In this document: piece after piece, positions 17,508-26,018 of the stretch | Layout of the letters: each line of letters opens with the position of its first letter | Position numbering within the stretch: position 1 is the first letter of the stretch | Origin: Campylobacter hepaticus | GTDB taxonomy: Bacteria > Campylobacterota > Campylobacteria > Campylobacterales > Campylobacteraceae | Assembly (NCBI RefSeq): GCF_001687475.2 | Contig: NZ_CP031611.1 | Location: forward strand, 868,001-932,000 | Reading direction: 5' to 3' | DNA: 64,000 nucleotides | The notes under the pieces: generated by a model | Seen by the model: the letters and a program-made list of their open reading frames with translations, nothing else | What the model was told of the DNA's origin: nothing | The model's database searches: none | Position numbers and translations under genes: made by a program

Positions 17508-17771
17508 TTAACCTTCATGTCCTAAAATTTTTGCTCCTAATTCTATATAAATATCATTTTGTCTTTGTTCAATAAAATGACCATTTTCAAGTATAAAATT
17601 TTTTACATCTATTTCTTTTAAACCTTGTTTTTCTAAAAGTTCTATCATGGCAATATGTTCAGAAAAAAAATCTGCAAAAACTTTTTCTAAAGCTCCTAAA
17701 TTACCATTTTGTATAATTTCTATAAATTTTTCTTTAGGCGTTTTATTAAACATTTCATCAAAAAAATCCAT
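17508..17771 (-). CDS. DUF2018 family protein
   Basis: An 87-aa cytosolic helical protein found in epsilonproteobacteria. The pattern FFDEMFNKTPKEKFIEII and the C-terminal NGHFIEQRQNDIYIELGAKILG match what I know of DUF2018. No function is known. It is first in the run of minus-strand genes towards hemA and is separated from oorC by a terminator. Confidence 0.75.
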   Translation of the reverse strand: MDFFDEMFNKTPKEKFIEIIQNGNLGALEKVFADFFSEHIAMIELLEKQGLKEIDVKNFILENGHFIEQRQNDIYIELGAKILGHEG

Positions 17772-17859
17772 TAATTTTCCTTGATTATATAAGTTTTTGA
17801 TTATAAAATTTTAATCGTTAAAAGTAGCTAAATTATAATTTTTATTTACAATTTATAAA

Positions 17860-17890
17860 AAATGAAGAAATTCCGTAAAATACGGAATTT
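17860..17890 (-). terminator. Rho-independent terminator of the TCA/oor block
   Basis: A 10-bp perfect stem (17868-17877 with 17881-17890) and a 3-nt loop start three bases after the oorC stop. On the minus strand it is followed by CTTC and a run of six T. Confidence 0.8.
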
Positions 17891-17892
17891 AC

Positions 17893-18450
17893 TTATGAAT
17901 GGGGTTTGGCTTGAGTAGCATAATGTATACCCAAATCAAAAGCTTTAGCATTAGCATCTCTTGTTTTAGCAGGAACCATATGTAGCATAGTTTGTTTTAA
18001 TACATCCAAATCTATACATTTGCTCATATAAGCAGCAATAGCTAATGCTACCACAGACTGAGTAGCAACATTACCTACCTCATCTTTAGCTATAGTAATA
18101 ATAGGAATCTCAAAAATTTTCCATTTTTTATAATCCTCATCTTCAGGATGAACTAAATTAGGCTCTATAACTATAATACCTTCATTTTTTACTCCTGTGC
18201 GAAAACCTTTATAACCCTTATCTGCAGTTGAAAGCATAAAATCTACTTCACCTTCTACTGCATAAGGAAAAAGAATTTCCTTATCATCAATAATAATATC
18301 AACCTTAGTAGGACCTCCACGCACTTGAGAAGTATAAGTTGAAGCTTTAAAAGCCTGACGTCCTTCTTTAATAGCTGCTTCAGCTAAAATTTCTCCTGCA
18401 GTAATGACACCTTGTCCGCCTTCACCTCCAAATCTTAATTGGTATTTCAT
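17893..18450 (-). CDS. oorC: 2-oxoglutarate:acceptor oxidoreductase, gamma subunit
   Basis: A 185-aa gamma-type subunit of the OorDABC complex, which oxidises 2-oxoglutarate to succinyl-CoA while passing electrons to a low-potential carrier. The signature GGEGGQGVITAGEILAEAA is at the N-terminus, followed by TSQVRGGPTKVDI. It overlaps oorB by 4 nt and is the last gene of the operon, with a terminator directly behind it. Confidence 0.94.
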   Translation of the reverse strand: MKYQLRFGGEGGQGVITAGEILAEAAIKEGRQAFKASTYTSQVRGGPTKVDIIIDDKEILFPYAVEGEVDFMLSTADKGYKGFRTGVKNEGIIVIEPNLVHPEDEDYKKWKIFEIPIITIAKDEVGNVATQSVVALAIAAYMSKCIDLDVLKQTMLHMVPAKTRDANAKAFDLGIHYATQAKPHS

Positions 18451-19292
18451 TTTAAAGCTCCTAAGTCAACCATTCTTTTTTCTTTAGCTGCACGACGCAC
18501 TTCTTCATAAGCATGACAATATTCTGGCTGAGAATTATCTTCATGTAAAATTCCAGTTGGAAATTTATCTTTTCTCTCTTCTAAACTCATAGCTTCAAAT
18601 TTAGCCTTATCTACAACACGACTTTTAATCCAATCAAGCATAGCCACTGCTTCACCCATTTTATTTTTTCTACCTAAATTAATATGACAATTTGAAAAAA
18701 CATCCACAAAACTATAACCCTTATGTGCTAAAGCTTTATAAATTAAATTTTCAAGTTTATTTGCCTCAATAACATTTCCCCTAGCCACAAAAGAAGCTCC
18801 TGCAGCTTTAGTTAATTCACATGCATCAAAATTAGGATCAATATTGCCAAATTGTGCTGTTACAGTATAAAAACCCTTTGGAGTAGTGGGAGAAGTTTGA
18901 GAATTAGTAAGTCCATAAATAAAATTGTTAATCACAATATGAGTTAAGTCTATATTTCTACGACAACCATGAATAGTATGGTTTCCTCCTATTGCCAAAG
19001 TATCGCCATCCCCACTTACTACAATCACATGTTTTGTAGGATTTGCAAGTTTTATACCTGTTGCATAAGCAATAGCTCTACCATGAGTAGTGTGGACTGT
19101 ATTACAATTTACATAAGAACTCATTCTACCACTACAACCAATACCTGAAACAAGACAAACATCATCCATATTCCAAGCAAGTTTTTCTATAGCACGAATA
19201 ATACATTTTAAAACAACCCCATCGCCACAACCCCAGCACCATTGAGTTGGAAGTTTATCAGTTCTTAAGTATTCATCATAATTAAATGCCAT
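18447..19292 (-). CDS. oorB: 2-oxoglutarate:acceptor oxidoreductase, beta subunit (TPP-binding)
   Basis: A 281-aa thiamine-diphosphate subunit. The TPP/Mg motif is GDGDTLAIGGNHTIHGCRRN, followed by INNFIYGLTN. Cysteines in WCWGCGDG near residue 20 and the later conserved Cys fit the iron-sulfur ligation known for this family. It lies between oorA (1-nt gap) and oorC (4-nt overlap). Confidence 0.95.
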   Translation of the reverse strand: MAFNYDEYLRTDKLPTQWCWGCGDGVVLKCIIRAIEKLAWNMDDVCLVSGIGCSGRMSSYVNCNTVHTTHGRAIAYATGIKLANPTKHVIVVSGDGDTLAIGGNHTIHGCRRNIDLTHIVINNFIYGLTNSQTSPTTPKGFYTVTAQFGNIDPNFDACELTKAAGASFVARGNVIEANKLENLIYKALAHKGYSFVDVFSNCHINLGRKNKMGEAVAMLDWIKSRVVDKAKFEAMSLEERKDKFPTGILHEDNSQPEYCHAYEEVRRAAKEKRMVDLGALK

Positions 19293-19293
19293 T

Positions 19294-20418
19294 TTATATA
19301 TTCTCCTTTATTTTAGCAATAATTTCACTCGGGGTTATAGGACGACCGTTTGCACGGTGCAAAGTGATAAAATCACGACGTGAACTCACTCTTTCAATTT
19401 CTTCAAGATATTGACCCATATTAAGCTCACTTACCATTACTTTTTCAAAGCGACTCACTAAATGCGCAATCTTTTTTTCTGCAACAGGATAAAGAGTAAT
19501 AGGACGAAAAAGTCCTACTTTAATATTTTCTTCCCTAAGTCTTATAATAGCTTCTTTAGCTGATCGACTCACGCTTCCATAAGCTATAATTAAAAACTGA
19601 GCATCATCAAGCATATATTCTTCATAAGCACAAATCTCATCAGTATTATTTTTAATCTTTCCTATAAGTCTTTCCATATTTTTCTTAACTATAGCACCAT
19701 CTTCAGTTGGAAAACCTATATCTCCATGATGAAGCCCTGTTACATGGTAGCGATAACCCGTAAAAAAAGGATTTAAAGTTGCAGCTTCATTTTCTCCTGC
19801 TGCATAAGGTTTATAATCTTTTTTGTCACCTTCAAATTTTTTACGATTATAAATCTCAATATCTTTTAAATCAGGTAATATAGCCTTACCATTCATATGT
19901 CCTACTGTTTCATCCATAAGTAAAAATACAGGAGTCATATATTTTTCAGCCAAATTAAAAGCTCTAATAGTTTGACTATAAGCTTCTTCAAGAGAAGCTG
20001 GGGCTATAGCTATACTTGCAAAATCTCCATGAGTTGGTGCTTTAGCTTGAAATAAATCTCCTTGAGCTACCCTTGTTGGAAGCCCTGTAGAAGGACCACC
20101 ACGCATAACATTAACAATCACTAAAGGAATTTCAGCAATAAATGCAAGTCCAATTTGCTCAGCTTTTAAAGAAATTCCTGGCCCACTACTTGCAGTCATA
20201 GATTTTACTCCGCTCATAGCTGCACCAATGGCTACACTAATACCTGAAATTTCATCTTCCATTTGTATAAAAGTTCCATCATTTGCAGGAAGCATATAGC
20301 TTAATTCATGAGCTATTTCACTACTAGGTGTGATAGGATAACCTCCAAAAAATTTGCATCCACAATCAATCGCTGCTTGTGCGATTAAAACATTACCCGT
20401 TGCTATAAGTTCTCTCAT
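19294..20418 (-). CDS. oorA: 2-oxoglutarate:acceptor oxidoreductase, alpha subunit
   Basis: A 374-aa pyrimidine-domain subunit. FFGGYPITPSSEIAHELS is the family's TPP-contact motif, and SGPGISLKAEQIG is the second signature. The C-terminal part has the transketolase-like domain (AYGSVSRSAKEAI..FRPITLYP). Campylobacter uses this enzyme in place of 2-oxoglutarate dehydrogenase. It starts 8 nt after oorD. Confidence 0.95.
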   Translation of the reverse strand: MRELIATGNVLIAQAAIDCGCKFFGGYPITPSSEIAHELSYMLPANDGTFIQMEDEISGISVAIGAAMSGVKSMTASSGPGISLKAEQIGLAFIAEIPLVIVNVMRGGPSTGLPTRVAQGDLFQAKAPTHGDFASIAIAPASLEEAYSQTIRAFNLAEKYMTPVFLLMDETVGHMNGKAILPDLKDIEIYNRKKFEGDKKDYKPYAAGENEAATLNPFFTGYRYHVTGLHHGDIGFPTEDGAIVKKNMERLIGKIKNNTDEICAYEEYMLDDAQFLIIAYGSVSRSAKEAIIRLREENIKVGLFRPITLYPVAEKKIAHLVSRFEKVMVSELNMGQYLEEIERVSSRRDFITLHRANGRPITPSEIIAKIKENI

Positions 20419-20426
20419 TATTGTTC

Positions 20427-20738
20427 CTATGATAATTTTTTATATTTGTTGTTTTTAACTGCCATTGCTCTATCTTTGGCTTCTGGAGTAAGTTTAGCAA
20501 ATTTAAACTCATCTCTTTTTGCCACCATAATAGCAAAATCAGGACAATGCGTCTCACATTCAGCACAACCTATACAAGATGCAGGATGCACTACTTCTAT
20601 CATTTGCCCTAAAACCGCATGCACATCATCACGCATAGCCAAAACCCCAGCCGGACAATAACTAACACAAATATTACATGCTTTACATCTATGCTCATCT
20701 ACCCAAACAGGGGTATCTTTTGGAGCTATCATACTCAT
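20427..20738 (-). CDS. oorD: 2-oxoglutarate:acceptor oxidoreductase, delta subunit (ferredoxin-like)
   Basis: A 103-aa 2[4Fe-4S] ferredoxin-type subunit carrying electrons from the TPP site. Both clusters are visible: CKACNICVSYCPAG and CIGCAECETHCPDF. The start is the ATG at 20738 (MSMIAPKDTPVW), with AAAGGA upstream in the 14-nt gap after sucD. Longer readings run back into sucD and are not credible. Confidence 0.95.
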   Translation of the reverse strand: MSMIAPKDTPVWVDEHRCKACNICVSYCPAGVLAMRDDVHAVLGQMIEVVHPASCIGCAECETHCPDFAIMVAKRDEFKFAKLTPEAKDRAMAVKNNKYKKLS

Positions 20739-20752
20739 ATTTTTTCCTTTAT

Positions 20753-21622
20753 TTAAGCTAATATTTTTTGAATTGCTTCGCCAATTAAAGCAGGAGAATC
20801 TACTACATAAATTCCACAAGAGCTTAAAGCTTCTTTTTTAGCTGCAGCACTTTCATCAGCACTACCTACTATAGCCCCTGCATGTCCCATTCTTTTACCT
20901 TTTGGTGCAGTTGCTCCTGCAATAAACGCCACTACAGGTTTAGTAATGTTTTCTTTGATATATAAAGCCGATTCAACCTCTAAACTACCACCAATTTCAC
21001 CTATCATTACTATAGCTTTAGTTTGTTCATCTTTTTGAAATTCACTTAAAAGTTCTTTATAGGCAAGCCCTATAATAGGATCACCTCCAATTCCTACTGC
21101 TGTAGAAATTCCATATCCACTTAACACCACTTGATTAGCTGCTTCATAAGTTAAAGTCCCGCTTTTAGAAATAAGTCCTACACAGCCTTTTTTAAAAATA
21201 AAACCAGGCATAATACCTAATTTACATTCTTCAGAAGTAATAATACCTGGACAATTAGGACCTATAATTTTCATACCTTTTTTATTTGCATACTCTTTAG
21301 CAAACATCATATCTTTTACAGGAGTATGTTCAGTTATTACAACTGCAAGCTTAATCCCTGCATCAGCAGCTTCAATCACACTATCACCTACTGCAAAAGC
21401 AGGAACAAAAATCAAACTCACCTCAGCTTGTGTAGCTTTAATAGCTTCTAAAACTGTATTAAAAACAGGTTTACCCAAATGAGTTTGCCCACCTTTATAC
21501 GGGGTAACACCTCCTACTATATTTGTACCATAAGCTATACATTGTTCTGCATGAAAAGTAGCTTCTTTACCTGTAAAACCTTGAACTATAACCTTCGTAT
21601 TTTTATTGACTAAAATGCTCAT
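20753..21622 (-). CDS. sucD: Succinyl-CoA synthetase, alpha subunit
   Basis: Forms succinate and nucleoside triphosphate from succinyl-CoA. It is 289 aa with the CoA-binding Rossmann domain ([14 protein letters not shown], then [12 protein letters not shown]). The phosphohistidine loop GHAGAIVG is near residue 245. It lies 10 nt after sucC, directly before oorD, which makes the enzyme's substrate. Confidence 0.96.
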   Translation of the reverse strand: MSILVNKNTKVIVQGFTGKEATFHAEQCIAYGTNIVGGVTPYKGGQTHLGKPVFNTVLEAIKATQAEVSLIFVPAFAVGDSVIEAADAGIKLAVVITEHTPVKDMMFAKEYANKKGMKIIGPNCPGIITSEECKLGIMPGFIFKKGCVGLISKSGTLTYEAANQVVLSGYGISTAVGIGGDPIIGLAYKELLSEFQKDEQTKAIVMIGEIGGSLEVESALYIKENITKPVVAFIAGATAPKGKRMGHAGAIVGSADESAAAKKEALSSCGIYVVDSPALIGEAIQKILA

Positions 21623-21632
21623 CTTTTACCTT

Positions 21633-22796
21633 TTATCCTACTAAACTTTTTACAAGCTCTGCGCCTTTTTTCAGATCGCTTACTGCTTTAATATTTTTAA
21701 GATTTGAATTTTCTAAAATTGCTTTTGCTTGTGCTGCATTTGTACCATCAAGACGCACCACAATAGGAAGATTTACTTCTACATTTTGAGTTGCCTCTAA
21801 AATTCCATTAGCTATTCTATCACAACGCACAATACCACCAAAAATATTAATAAAAATAACTTTTACATTTTTATCTCTTAAAATAATTTCAAAAGCTTTT
21901 GCAACTGTTTGAGCACTAGCACCACCCCCAACATCTAAAAAATTTGCAGGTTTTGCTCCGCTATAATTAATAATATCCATGGTTGCCATTGCTAAACCTG
22001 CTCCATTTACCATACAAGCAACATCTCCATCTAATTTAACATAACTTAAACCAAATTCAGCCGCCTCTCTTTCGGCAGGATTTTCTTCTGTAAAATCTCT
22101 AAGTTCAGCAATTTCAGGATGACGATAAAGAGCACTATCATCAAAACTGCATTTTGCATCAAGAGCATAAAAATCACCTTGATCAGTTTTAATTAAAGGA
22201 TTTATCTCTAACATATTCATATCTTTATCCATATACAATTTATAAAGCTTAGCTATCATAGCAATAAGTTTTTGACTCTCTTCTTTATCAAGATCTAAAA
22301 ATTTTACCACCTCAAGACCATGAAAAAGTTTAAAACCAATTTGAGGATCAATGCCTACTTTTATAATTTTTTCAGGACTTTCTTTGGCTATTTTTTCTAT
22401 ATCCATACCTCCTTGACTTGAAGCAATAATAGTAATTTTTTCTTCCATTCTATTAAATAAAATAGCTAAATAATATTCTTTTACGATATTTGCACCACTT
22501 TCTATATAAAGCTTTTGCACAAGTTTACCTTCAGGTCCTGTTTGATGAGTAATTAAATTCATACCTAAAATTTCATTTGCATAAGTTTTTACTTCTTCTA
22601 AATTTTTAGCAATTTTAACACCCCCTCCAAGACCACGACCACCTGCATGAATTTGAGCTTTAACCGCCCAAACATTGCCTCCTAATTCTTTAGCATTACT
22701 CACAGCTTCATCTACGCTAAAGGCAACTTTACCTTTTAAAGTGGGAATACCATTGTCTGCAAAAATAGCTTTTGCCTGATATTCATGTATATTCAT
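21633..22796 (-). CDS. sucC: Succinyl-CoA synthetase, beta subunit
   Basis: A 387-aa ATP-grasp subunit. The N-terminus MNIHEYQAKAIFADNGIP and the ATP-grasp segment AVKAQIHAGGRGLGGGVKIAK are diagnostic, and NPLIKTDQGDFYALDAK provides Mg ligands. The C-terminal flavodoxin-like domain contains INIFGGIVRCDRIANGI. It overlaps mdh by 4 nt. Confidence 0.96.
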   Translation of the reverse strand: MNIHEYQAKAIFADNGIPTLKGKVAFSVDEAVSNAKELGGNVWAVKAQIHAGGRGLGGGVKIAKNLEEVKTYANEILGMNLITHQTGPEGKLVQKLYIESGANIVKEYYLAILFNRMEEKITIIASSQGGMDIEKIAKESPEKIIKVGIDPQIGFKLFHGLEVVKFLDLDKEESQKLIAMIAKLYKLYMDKDMNMLEINPLIKTDQGDFYALDAKCSFDDSALYRHPEIAELRDFTEENPAEREAAEFGLSYVKLDGDVACMVNGAGLAMATMDIINYSGAKPANFLDVGGGASAQTVAKAFEIILRDKNVKVIFINIFGGIVRCDRIANGILEATQNVEVNLPIVVRLDGTNAAQAKAILENSNLKNIKAVSDLKKGAELVKSLVG

Positions 22797-23701
22797 TCAT
22801 TCTCCTTTATATATTGATATTTGATTAAAGATTTTTCTAATTTATCTTTTTCTTGTATACTAAGATCTAACTTCATAATCTCTATTACACCTTCAAGACC
22901 TAATCTTGCCATTACTCCTAAAGCTTTATTTTGTACACCAAATTCTCCATGCAAAATCACACTCATAGGTAAAAATTCTCCGCTTCTTAAAGATTCAAGC
23001 ATTCTCACACAAGCACTAGCAGGTGCTAAATATGCAGAATTTTTTAAATACTTTATCACTTTAGCTCCTCCTGTTTTTACCTCATTTTCCAAATCTTCAA
23101 ATTCCTCTTCATTTAAAAATTCACTTATATTTTTATTTTTAACACTAGCATAAGACTTAACCAAAACCATATCATCATTGTGAAAACCAATAAGTCTTGT
23201 ATCTACACTTGACATTTTTACATTAAGTTTTTTAGCAAGTTCATATTTAAATCTTGCATTATCTAAAATACCAGCCATAGCTACAATTTTTTTTGGTGAA
23301 AAAATCTTATGTTCATAAAGGGTATTGAGTAAAAAATCTACAGGATTAGTTAAAATAATAAAAAGCGGATCTTTTGTAAATTCTTTAATTTTTTTAGCAC
23401 AATCAAGCATAATACTAGTATTAAGTTGCAAAAGTTCTTCTCTACTTTGTCCAGCCTTTCTAGCAAAACCCGCACTAAAAAGCACTATATGAGAATCTTT
23501 AGTACATGAGTAATCTTTAGTACAAACTAAATCAATATCTAAATTTAAAGCAGCTATACTTTGAAGCAATTCTAATTCTTTAGCAATTAATAAATCTTCA
23601 TTAATATCAAGCAAAACTATTTGACTAGCCAATTCCCTTAAAATCAAAGCATAGGCTATACTTGAGCCTACATTTCCAGCCCCTATAATAGTGATTTTCA
23701 T
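22793..23701 (-). CDS. mdh: Malate dehydrogenase (LDH-like family)
   Basis: NAD-dependent oxidation of malate to oxaloacetate. It has a Rossmann motif IGAGNVGSSIAYAL at the N-terminus and the substrate loop GFARKAGQSREELL, whose first Arg replaces the Gln seen in lactate dehydrogenases and so favours malate. The catalytic His is in IGFHNDDMV. At 302 aa it is normal for the LDH-like MDH group. It overlaps both icd and sucC by 4 nt. Confidence 0.92.
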   Translation of the reverse strand: MKITIIGAGNVGSSIAYALILRELASQIVLLDINEDLLIAKELELLQSIAALNLDIDLVCTKDYSCTKDSHIVLFSAGFARKAGQSREELLQLNTSIMLDCAKKIKEFTKDPLFIILTNPVDFLLNTLYEHKIFSPKKIVAMAGILDNARFKYELAKKLNVKMSSVDTRLIGFHNDDMVLVKSYASVKNKNISEFLNEEEFEDLENEVKTGGAKVIKYLKNSAYLAPASACVRMLESLRSGEFLPMSVILHGEFGVQNKALGVMARLGLEGVIEIMKLDLSIQEKDKLEKSLIKYQYIKENE

Positions 23702-25902
23702 TGTTGACCTATTTTTTCTAAAATGGCATTAAAAGTTGCACTAGGACGCATGATTTGATTTACTTTTTGATCATCAAATTTATAATATCCACCCAAATCA
23801 ACTTTAATTCCTTGAGCATTGTTAAATTCAGATCTAATTTTTTCCTCATTAGAAGATAATTCTAAAGCTATGTTTTTAAAAAAACTTTGAAGTTCCATAT
23901 CATTAGCTTGTCTTGCTAAATGATTTGCAAAATACATAGCTAAATAAAAATGGCTAGTACGATTATCATCTTCTTTAACTTTTCTTGATGGAGTTTTATT
24001 ATTTTCAAGCCATTCACCTATAGCTTCATCAAGACATTCAGCTAAAACCCTAGCTTTAAAATTTTTACATTTATTAGCATAAAATTCTAAACTTGCTTGC
24101 AAGGCTAAAAATTCTCCCAAGCTATCCCAACGTAAATGATTTTCTTCAATTAATTGCTCTACTTGTTTAGGAGCTGAGCCACCCGCTCCCGTTTCAAACA
24201 TAGCCCCTCCATTTAACATAGGTACAACAGAAAGCATTTTAGCGCTTGTGCCAAGTTCTAAAATAGGAAAAAGATCTGTTAAATAATCTCTTAAAACATT
24301 TCCTGTAATAGAAATGCTATCTTTTTGCTCACGAATCAATTCTAAAGTTCTTAAACATGCTTGTTTTGGAGCTAAAATAGCTATATTTTTACCTTTTTCA
24401 TTAAGACGCTTTTGCACTAAATCAATCATAATTTTATTACTTGCTCTTTTATCATCTAACCAAAAAATTGCCTCAGATCCTGTAAGTTCTGCTCTTTGTA
24501 CACCCAAATCAATCCAATTTAATACAGCATCAATCTTAGTTTCATTAACTCTATAAATATCACCCTTTTTTACTTTATGCTCTAATAATACTCTTGCATT
24601 AGAAACGATTTGAAATACCCCATCTTCTTTAGCCACAAAGGTTTTATCATGAGATCCGTATTCTTGAGCTTTTTTAGCCATTAAGCCCACATTTGAAACA
24701 CTGCCTAACTTTGAAGGATTTAAACTGCCATTTTTACGTAAATCTTCAAGCACAGCTTCATAAACAGTTGCATAAGTTTGATCAGGAATAAGTACATTTG
24801 TATCTTTTTCTTCGCCATTTTTATCCCACATTCTTGCACCATTTTTAAGCATAGCAGGTATAGAAGCATCAACAATCACATCGCTAGGAACATGAAGATT
24901 TGTAATACCCTTTTGAGAATTAACCATAGCTATATCAGCAGACTTGGCTAAAATTTCATTATATTTTTTTAAAATAATATCTTTTTTATTCGAATTTTCA
25001 ATCTTGCTTAAAAGCTCGCTAAGTCCATTATTAGGATTAATATCAAGCTTTTCAAACTCATCTTTAAATTCATCAAATAATTCTTTAAAAAATACCCTTA
25101 AAGCATAACCAAAAATTATAGGATCACTTACTTTCATCATAGTAGCTTTTAAATGAAGTGAAAAAAGTACATCATCTTCTTTGCAAGCTTTAATTTCTTT
25201 AGTATAAAATGCTTGAAGTTTTTGCACATCCATAAAACTGGCATCTAAAATTTCATTTTTTTCAAGCTTTAATCCTTCTTTTAAAATTTCTTTTTTTCCC
25301 TCAATGCTTACAAATTCAATATTTGCTAAGCAATCACAATCAAGCAAAATCGCTTTTTCATTAGAAAAAAAATCACCCTCTTTCATATAAGAAATACGTG
25401 TTTTACAATGAGATTTAAGCTCAACTATACCATAAGGATTATTTTTAGCATATTCTTTAACGGCCTTTGTAGAACGACGATCTGAATTGCCTTGTCTTAA
25501 TACAGGATTTACAGCTGATCCTAAAACTTTTTGATATTTTATTTTAATTTGCAATTCCTCATCATTTTTTACCTTATCTGGGTAATTTGGTAACATATAA
25601 CCCTTATCTTGTAATTCTTTAATAGCAGCTTTTAATTGCGGTATAGAAGCTGATATATTAGGAGTTTTAATCAAATTAGCATCTGCTTTATTTACAAGCT
25701 CTCCTAAAAACTGTAGAGCATCTTCACATCTTTGTTCTTCTTTTAAATACTCGCTAAAGTTTGCCAAAATCCTACCAGATAAAGAAATATCAGAAATTTC
25801 AACCCCTATATGAGCCCTGCTTAAAAAAGCTTTGATTATAGGTAAAAACGAATAAGTTGCAAGGGCTGGAGATTCATCTGTTAAAGTATAAGTAATGTGC
25901 AT
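23698..25902 (-). CDS. icd: Isocitrate dehydrogenase, monomeric type (NADP-dependent)
   Basis: A 734-aa monomeric IDH, unrelated in length to the common ~420-aa dimeric enzyme. It converts isocitrate to 2-oxoglutarate. Family segments are MHITYTLTDESPALATYSFLP at the N-terminus (split by normal variation), GNSDRRSTKAVKEYA and GGAMFETGAGGSAPKQVEQ. It is first in the block icd-mdh-sucCD-oorDABC, so the whole oxidative half from isocitrate to succinate, plus malate oxidation, is contiguous. Confidence 0.95.
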   Translation of the reverse strand: MHITYTLTDESPALATYSFLPIIKAFLSRAHIGVEISDISLSGRILANFSEYLKEEQRCEDALQFLGELVNKADANLIKTPNISASIPQLKAAIKELQDKGYMLPNYPDKVKNDEELQIKIKYQKVLGSAVNPVLRQGNSDRRSTKAVKEYAKNNPYGIVELKSHCKTRISYMKEGDFFSNEKAILLDCDCLANIEFVSIEGKKEILKEGLKLEKNEILDASFMDVQKLQAFYTKEIKACKEDDVLFSLHLKATMMKVSDPIIFGYALRVFFKELFDEFKDEFEKLDINPNNGLSELLSKIENSNKKDIILKKYNEILAKSADIAMVNSQKGITNLHVPSDVIVDASIPAMLKNGARMWDKNGEEKDTNVLIPDQTYATVYEAVLEDLRKNGSLNPSKLGSVSNVGLMAKKAQEYGSHDKTFVAKEDGVFQIVSNARVLLEHKVKKGDIYRVNETKIDAVLNWIDLGVQRAELTGSEAIFWLDDKRASNKIMIDLVQKRLNEKGKNIAILAPKQACLRTLELIREQKDSISITGNVLRDYLTDLFPILELGTSAKMLSVVPMLNGGAMFETGAGGSAPKQVEQLIEENHLRWDSLGEFLALQASLEFYANKCKNFKARVLAECLDEAIGEWLENNKTPSRKVKEDDNRTSHFYLAMYFANHLARQANDMELQSFFKNIALELSSNEEKIRSEFNNAQGIKVDLGGYYKFDDQKVNQIMRPSATFNAILEKIGQQ

Positions 25903-25977
25903 TTTTAGTCCTTTAAAACGCTATTTTTATTTTCAGTTTTTAAGTATATTACAAATAAAAAAAAATGCAAGGGGAAA

Positions 25978-26013
25978 TTTAAAGTTTATTTTAGTTTTCA
26001 AATAAACTTTAAA
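25978..26013 (-). terminator. Terminator hairpin after the AsmA-like gene
   Basis: A 13-bp stem (25978-25990 with 26001-26013) lies five bases after the stop at 26019 on the minus strand. A T-rich run follows some 15 bases further on. It separates this gene from icd. Confidence 0.6.
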
Positions 26014-26018
26014 TATTT

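Noticed and set aside
20739-20819. Longer N-terminus of oorD
   Set aside because: It runs into sucD and has no similarity to ferredoxin subunits; the ATG at 20738 has AAAGGA.
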